Shown one piece after another: positions 59,110 to 64,000 of a stretch of DNA of 64,000 nt. The notes below the pieces were generated by a model. It was not told the origin of the DNA and ran no database searches. It saw nothing but the letters and a program-made list of their open reading frames with translations. The translations under genes were made by a program, and so were the position numbers. Origin of the DNA: Anderseniella sp963698275. GTDB taxonomy: Bacteria > Pseudomonadota > Alphaproteobacteria > Rhizobiales > Aestuariivirgaceae. Positions within the stretch are counted from its first letter, which is position 1; each line of letters begins with the position of its first letter. The stretch spans positions 62,001 to 126,000 of the forward strand of contig CAVOQE010000005.1 in NCBI GenBank assembly GCA_963698275.1. The letters run 5' to 3'.

Positions 59110-59871
59110 TCACGACGTGAGAGCGGAATACAGGGTGATCGATGCCAGCACTACCAGTAGGCCCATGGCGAAGTGGTTGAAATATTCGCTGGCGTTGGTC
59201 CTGAAAGCGCGGGCACCCAACATCGTGCCTGCAAGACAGAACGGCGCACTCAGGCAACCGAACAACAAGACCGTGGGTGTCAGCAATCCAAACCACCAGA
59301 ATGAAGCGATGGAGATTGCGATCATCGCCGACATCACGGTGAACACATTGGCACGAACGGTTTCGATATCGTCTCCACGGCTCATCAGGGCAATCACAAC
59401 CGGCGGTCCGCCGATACCGGTCGCGCCCTGCAAAATCCCCCCGATAACGCCAGCAGCGCCCGCAGCGGCGCCTGTAATGTTGAGCCGCATATTCTTGCGG
59501 AAAAACAACATTGCCACCATGATCAGCACCACCAGTGAGATCGCGATCTTCATCAACCCGGGATCAATGCTGTATAGAACAAACGCACCACAAGGAGTGG
59601 CCAGAGTAAGCCCGAGCAACATCGGCGGAACGGTTTGCCGGTTGGCCCTGCCTGCAATTTTCGGCAGCATGGACAAGATGACCGGAACCTCCATGACTGC
59701 GTGCATGGCTACCGCTTCACGCGGTGAAAAAACCAACGCCAATGACGGTATGATCACCAATGCGGAGCCGAACCCGGTGAAGCCGCGAACAAACCCGCCA
59801 ACGCAGACGGCGACAATGATCAGCGCGAGATTGTAATCAAGATCAATGCTTTCGCCGAAAAGTTCCATCAT
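59110..59871 (-). CDS. TauE/SafE (TSUP) family sulfite or sulfonate exporter
   Basis: A 253-residue membrane protein of about eight helices. It carries the TSUP repeats VCVGGFVRGFTGFGSALVIIPSLALVF and VIGGILQGATGIGGPPVVIALM. Members export sulfite, sulfoacetate or other organic anions. The start at 59871 (MMELFGES) follows AGCAGG; an upstream reading from 60012 overlaps the amidase and is rejected. It is the last gene of a minus-strand run from the TAXI receptor through TRAP and amidase. Confidence 0.9.
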   Translation of the reverse strand: MMELFGESIDLDYNLALIIVAVCVGGFVRGFTGFGSALVIIPSLALVFSPREAVAMHAVMEVPVILSMLPKIAGRANRQTVPPMLLGLTLATPCGAFVLYSIDPGLMKIAISLVVLIMVAMLFFRKNMRLNITGAAAGAAGVIGGILQGATGIGGPPVVIALMSRGDDIETVRANVFTVMSAMIAISIASFWWFGLLTPTVLLFGCLSAPFCLAGTMLGARAFRTNASEYFNHFAMGLLVVLASITLYSALTS

Positions 59872-59923
59872 TACCTGCTCGCCCGAACATGATGCTGGAT
59901 ATCCGGACATGATTTGCATGCAG

Positions 59924-61237
59924 TCATGCTGGTGCGGGCTCTCCGGACAGAACAGCTTCAATCCACCTGGCGGCGCCCAGCAATTTGGCATCCTGGCCTG
60001 GCCGTGCAGCAAGTTGCAGCCCGAGAGGAAGACCGGCCGGTCCCGTCCCGGCTGGTATGGTAATGCTTGGCAGGTCCAGCAAGGTCCAGACGCGGCTCAT
60101 GTCCGGGTTGCCGGTGCCGTTTGCTGCCAATGGCGCTTCGTCCAGCGTACTGGGTGCTGCAAGTACGTCGCCCGGTCCGAACAGTTCATCAACCCGGGCC
60201 CGGCACTCGATAGTGGTCTGAAGCGCAGTGGCGTATTGGTCAGCAGAGATATTGCAGCCTTCTTCGAGAAAGCCACCAAGCGTATCGCTGAGTGCTGCGC
60301 GGTGATTGAGGAACTCATCGGCCAGATCCATCGCGGCCTCGCGCGCCATGATAAGTTTTTGTGTATCCAGCAGACCGGCAAACAGCGATGACGGCGCCGC
60401 ACGGTGTATCGTGCTCCCGGCAGCTGCCAGCTTGTCCACCGCTGTCATTACCGCGTCAATCGCATAACTCTCGGCTGCGTTCCATTCCGCGCCACACCAT
60501 AGTGTTAATGCCGGTGAAAAGGTTTCCGCCTCGAAACAGGTACCAGCCAGAACGCTTGCCAGCAATTTGACATCATCAACACACTTGCCGAAAACGCCAA
60601 CCGCATCGAGAGAGTTGGCTGCCAATGGTTTTACACCGGCACTGCTTATCCACTGCCGCGAAGGCTTGTATCCCGTTATGCCGCAATACGATGCCGGCCG
60701 TATCGTCGATGCTGCTGTCTGAGACCCCAGAGCCAGCGGAAACATGCCTGCAGCAAGCCCGGCACATGAGCCACTTGATGAGCCACCCGGTGTGTGTCCT
60801 GGATTGAGAGGATTCCGGGTCGGCCCGGCGTGCCAATAGGCAAACTCCGTGGTAACTGTTTTGCCGGGAATTATTGCACCTGCATGGCGCAATCTTGCCA
60901 CGCAGGCCGCATCAACCGTTGGTCTATGTCCTTTGTATATCCGCGAACCATATGTCGTTGGCATGTCTGCGGTATCGAAGATGTCCTTCACTGCAACCGG
61001 CAGGCCGAACAGGCGCCCGCGCTGGTCTGCGGCTGTTGCAGCCAGTCTGTCGATCTGTTGATCAACAACATCCCAGTCTAGGAACTCGAACGCCTTTACG
61101 TCACGCTCACGACCTTCGATCACCTTGCGGTACTGCTGAGCAACCGTCTCAATCGGAACCTCATTGCTGATTATCCGCTGCACGAGGCCTCGCAGGTCCG
61201 AAGCGCTGTTCTTCTCCAACAAAAGCTTTGCCTCCAT
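59924..61237 (-). CDS. Amidase (amidase signature family)
   Basis: A 437-residue amidase signature enzyme with the Ser-cisSer-Lys triad: Lys84 in VAVKDIFD, Ser153 in PGGSSSGS, and nucleophile Ser177 in GSQTAASTIRPA. The usual GG before the nucleophile is AA here, a mild deviation. The substrate is an unknown amide; proximity to a TRAP importer suggests that the imported compound, or a derivative, is hydrolysed. There is no signal peptide. It lies 55 bases after the TRAP gene. Confidence 0.92.
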   Translation of the reverse strand: MEAKLLLEKNSASDLRGLVQRIISNEVPIETVAQQYRKVIEGRERDVKAFEFLDWDVVDQQIDRLAATAADQRGRLFGLPVAVKDIFDTADMPTTYGSRIYKGHRPTVDAACVARLRHAGAIIPGKTVTTEFAYWHAGPTRNPLNPGHTPGGSSSGSCAGLAAGMFPLALGSQTAASTIRPASYCGITGYKPSRQWISSAGVKPLAANSLDAVGVFGKCVDDVKLLASVLAGTCFEAETFSPALTLWCGAEWNAAESYAIDAVMTAVDKLAAAGSTIHRAAPSSLFAGLLDTQKLIMAREAAMDLADEFLNHRAALSDTLGGFLEEGCNISADQYATALQTTIECRARVDELFGPGDVLAAPSTLDEAPLAANGTGNPDMSRVWTLLDLPSITIPAGTGPAGLPLGLQLAARPGQDAKLLGAARWIEAVLSGEPAPA

Positions 61238-61292
61238 TCACAGAGTTTGTCCGGCAAGTATTGAAGGCACCGGCAGCTCTCAGCAAGCTGCC

Positions 61293-63281
61293 CTATTCAA
61301 GATTCCCGTCGACATTTGCAACCGCTGCTGCACGCTTCACAGTCACCAGCAGAGCGATAAGGCAAAGTGCCGCGCCGCCCCAGAAAACCCAGTGCAAGTA
61401 ACCATGTCCAGCCGTCTCCCCGATTGTCATTGTCAGAAACCCAACAACAGCCAGGCCAAGAGCTGTAACTCGCTCCCAGCCCACCAGATTGCGCACCATC
61501 CAGCCGTAAGCAGCGGCTGAAACAACCACCTGCACAAGTATGACCTCCGCAATGTCAAAAAATGCAGATAGCGGGAGGCTGGGGAAAGCCATCAGTTCGG
61601 GAGAATACACAAACGCAAACGGTATGATGAAGGTTGTCGCGGCAATTTTCATGGAATCCGCTGCAGTCTTGAGGAAAGAGGCATCGGCGAGTTTTGCTGC
61701 CGCCAGCACGCTGACCGCGACTGGTGGAGTCAAGGTGGAAAATACGGCGAAGTAGAAGACGAAGAAGTGTGCTTGCAGCGCAGGAACACCGATTTGCTGC
61801 ATGAACGGCACCAACGCCAAAGCAACGATGATGTAGGCAACAGGCGTCGGTAATCCCATGCCAAGGACCAGCGAAACACACATCGCGCCCATGAGCAGCA
61901 GCAACTGGTTATCAGGCAAATACTGAATAAGCACAGTGCCGAGGCGACCGGAAAGGTTGGTTGTCAACATGATCTGCCCCAAGGGGCCGATTGCGATCAA
62001 CAGCAAAGACAACAGGGACACCAGCAGGAAGCCTTCCTGCAATGCTTCATAGAGCTTACGCCCTGATGGTCGCCACTTGCCCTGAAACAGGCAAAGAGCA
62101 AGCGCCAGGATGATCCCCCACAGGCCCGCAATTGCGGGCGAACGGTATCCAAGCAGAAACCAGAGTACGGCGCCAAATGAAATGACGAATGTGGGCAACA
62201 ACCGCAAGATCATTGCTGTGTCGGCCTTTTCAGTCAGCTTGGGCAAATCATGGCGCTTCGCGTAAATGATTACGGCGGTCCCGCACCCGATGAGGTAGAG
62301 CAGTCCCGGAACCATCGCCGAAAGCGCCACATCAATGTACGGGCGATTGAGGAATGAAGCGATGATGAAGGCGGCAAGGCCAAGGATCGGTGGCATTATC
62401 TGGCCGGCCGTGGAAGCGGTGGCTTCGATGGCGCCTGCCATTGATCCCGAATAGCCGTAGCGCTTCATCATGGGAACGGTAAGCCGGCCCGTGAGAACCA
62501 CATTCGAAACCGCCTGACCCATTATCGAAGATACAATACCCGAACCGATCAAGGCCGGGCCCGCCGCTCCGCCGGACACCCGGCGTCCTGTCACTTTGCC
62601 GACTTCCAGGATCATGTCTAACATGCCGACGCCGAGCAGGATCGCTGCATATATGATCAGGAAATAAATGGCATCGGCTGCGATCTGGGCGAGATAGTAA
62701 AAGCCCTGGTTGGTGCCCAGCCCGATGTAATTCATGATGAAGGCATGATCATATTGTGGTGTCGAAAACAGCGGGTTCTCGATCAGGTAGCCAAAAAAGA
62801 AATACGCGATTGCAATGCTGATCACGCTTGTCAAAAGCAGACCCCAGTGGATCAGCGTCAGGCACAATATCGAGATTGTCATGAGCCAGCCAAAAACCAG
62901 ATCCGTATCATTGAAGAACGGCTGGTTTTGTTCGAGGTACACGGCATTGTAGCGAATGTAACCCATCGCCACGGTGCTTGTAACGAGAGACAGCAGTGCG
63001 AATACAAAGCGCGCCCAGAAGAATTTTTTCGGCCCCGCAGTTTCACCGGTTTCGCTGATTATCGGGTTGCCGTCATCGCTAAGCTTTTCGTCGCAAAGAT
63101 TGCGAAGGGCGAGCAGCCCCGCCATCATGCAGATGCCCAGAATGAAGTTCGAATAGTGTTCGGATGAATTCTTGATGTAACCGAATGCGGAGACAGCAAT
63201 ATAGACTGTCAGCAAAAGACCTATGAGGAAGAATGGAATATCGACAGATGTTCTCAGAAACTTCCAATTTTTTACAGACAT
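61293..63281 (-). CDS. TRAP transporter, fused small and large permease (DctQ-DctM type)
   Basis: A 662-residue membrane protein that joins the four-helix small subunit to the twelve-helix large subunit, the form that works with TAXI receptors. The large-subunit motifs are visible: GGAAGPALIGSGIVSSIMGQAVSNVVLTG, ATASTAGQIMPPILGLAAFIIA, and MGLPTPVAYIIVALALVPFM. Transport is driven by an ion gradient rather than ATP. The start ATG at 63281 is preceded by a 124-base gap containing a strong hairpin after the receptor gene. Confidence 0.94.
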   Translation of the reverse strand: MSVKNWKFLRTSVDIPFFLIGLLLTVYIAVSAFGYIKNSSEHYSNFILGICMMAGLLALRNLCDEKLSDDGNPIISETGETAGPKKFFWARFVFALLSLVTSTVAMGYIRYNAVYLEQNQPFFNDTDLVFGWLMTISILCLTLIHWGLLLTSVISIAIAYFFFGYLIENPLFSTPQYDHAFIMNYIGLGTNQGFYYLAQIAADAIYFLIIYAAILLGVGMLDMILEVGKVTGRRVSGGAAGPALIGSGIVSSIMGQAVSNVVLTGRLTVPMMKRYGYSGSMAGAIEATASTAGQIMPPILGLAAFIIASFLNRPYIDVALSAMVPGLLYLIGCGTAVIIYAKRHDLPKLTEKADTAMILRLLPTFVISFGAVLWFLLGYRSPAIAGLWGIILALALCLFQGKWRPSGRKLYEALQEGFLLVSLLSLLLIAIGPLGQIMLTTNLSGRLGTVLIQYLPDNQLLLLMGAMCVSLVLGMGLPTPVAYIIVALALVPFMQQIGVPALQAHFFVFYFAVFSTLTPPVAVSVLAAAKLADASFLKTAADSMKIAATTFIIPFAFVYSPELMAFPSLPLSAFFDIAEVILVQVVVSAAAYGWMVRNLVGWERVTALGLAVVGFLTMTIGETAGHGYLHWVFWGGAALCLIALLVTVKRAAAVANVDGNLE

Positions 63282-63341
63282 CTGAAATTCTCTAATCTTG
63301 TTGCTGAAAATTGCTTGGTCAGGTGAGTGGAGATACGCTTT

Positions 63342-63382
63342 GGCCGGTCCCGAGATGCTTTATTGACACAGCGGGACCGGCC
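63342..63382 (-). promoter_or_regulatory. Strong hairpin between TAXI receptor and TRAP permease genes
   Basis: A perfect 11-bp stem GGCCGGTCCCG/CGGGACCGGCC with a 19-base loop, located 23 bases after the receptor stop. No T-tract follows, so it is more likely an mRNA 3'-end stabiliser that raises receptor over permease levels than a terminator. Confidence 0.5.
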
Positions 63383-63405
63383 CCAGATAGATGTTCGAGG
63401 CTTGG

Positions 63406-64000
63406 TCAGCCTTTTGGATAGGTCATCGGTTCGCAAGCTTTTCGCTTATCCCACCAACCCAGTTCCTTGTAGGCCTTGATGGCACCGGCGTGGGTGTTTT
63501 CCTCGGACAGACCGCATGTCATCAGTTCCGGAGACCAGATCCGCCAAAGCGCGTGAAGCTCTTTCATTTTCGGTCCGATCTTGGCGACGGCCTTTACGAA
63601 GTTATAGGCCCGATCTTCCGGGAATGATTCATGCGCAGCCTTGAAACCGCGGTTGAATCCGACGCCGAGTGGCTCGTCCTGATGCGGCAGTGTGCCGGCA
63701 GGCAGGTCAACGTGCAGCCAGGTTGCATCGAACTTCTCGTTCAGCTTCGCTATGTCGTCCTTGGTGACGCCGAGATAGCACATCTTCTTGCCGGTCGCCT
63801 CAAGCTGGCGAACCACGCCCGGAATAATGAAATTCTTCAGGCTGGGCTCCGCTCCGATCGGCGTAACCGATGCATCTGTCGCCCCATCGATGAGTTGCTG
63901 TGTCAGCTGACCCGGGGTCATGTGGCGCAGGTCCGTGTTGTCTTTGGTAACACCGAAAACATGCTCCAGCAGCAGACGTGGAAACACGCCCCAGTCTGAC
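63406..64000 (-). CDS. TAXI family TRAP solute receptor (5' end outside window)
   Basis: C-terminal 198 residues of a TAXI receptor; the frame is open to the window edge. Characteristic stretches are LTQQLIDGATDASVTPIGAEPSLKN and PLGVGFNRGFKAAHESFPEDRAYNFVKAVAKIGPKMKELHALW. The C-terminus is KACEPMTYPKG. It heads the operon receptor-permease-amidase-TauE and should be the receptor for the fused TRAP permease. The ligand is unknown. Confidence 0.9.
   Translation of the reverse strand, partial: SDWGVFPRLLLEHVFGVTKDNTDLRHMTPGQLTQQLIDGATDASVTPIGAEPSLKNFIIPGVVRQLEATGKKMCYLGVTKDDIAKLNEKFDATWLHVDLPAGTLPHQDEPLGVGFNRGFKAAHESFPEDRAYNFVKAVAKIGPKMKELHALWRIWSPELMTCGLSEENTHAGAIKAYKELGWWDKRKACEPMTYPKG

Overview
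The window looks like a chromosomal segment of a free-living, probably marine alphaproteobacterium, most likely Hyphomicrobiales or a relative. This rests on a PodJ-like SEL1/peptidoglycan-binding protein with an exact CtrA box upstream, the ligase-associated DNA-damage gene set, an Omp25-like outer-membrane protein, TAXI-TRAP transport, an rpmI-rplT-pheS-pheT block and a fairly high GC content. Species cannot be read from the sequence alone.

Left part (1-26.7 kb): an SDR fragment, pirin with a divergent LysR regulator, a photolyase, an acetyltransferase, and a peptide-type ABC importer read leftward (Tat-exported binding protein, two permeases, fused double ATPase). Next come the four ligase-associated repair genes: exonuclease and ATP-dependent ligase on the minus strand, Lhr-like helicase and PdeM phosphoesterase on the plus strand, with a MATE exporter between them. 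The exonuclease gene carries an apparent one-base frameshift. Then DUF3429, DUF6629 and a methyltransferase, the large PodJ-like protein, a MerR regulator with an acyl-CoA dehydrogenase, and a beta-lactamase-fold hydrolase.

Middle part (26.8-35.7 kb): two related tiny secreted cysteine/arginine-rich proteins, a CPA1 antiporter, rpmI-rplT, pheST, msrA and tRNA-Ser(GGA). Two copies of an interspersed repeat with inverted ends lie here. The second differs by having its left 142-bp unit in three tandem copies.

Accessory stretch (36.2-43.2 kb), visibly lower in GC: nine co-oriented genes, nearly all secreted or membrane proteins, with a strong cell-wall/lysozyme theme (PliG-like and LprI-like inhibitor domains, an L,D-transpeptidase, LysM-BON, bacterial SH3, META, GlsB/YeaQ). 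An approximately 65-residue two-cysteine domain that I cannot name recurs six times in five of these proteins. This is the best candidate for an undescribed system. A truncated DUF1499 gene marks the right side; tRNA-Ser and a series of hairpins mark the left.

Right part (45.2-64 kb): an orphan TAXI receptor, PilZ, a HicA-like protein, and a five-gene operon of unknown function (coiled-coil protein, unknown protein, AAA+ ATPase, DUF6638-like protein with a frameshift, membrane DUF2333 protein). Then a DCC thiol oxidoreductase, a saccharopine-dehydrogenase-like/DUF4166 protein, a DsrE-YeeE-YeeE sulfur set behind an FNR-like box, and a TAXI-TRAP importer with an amidase and a TauE-type exporter.
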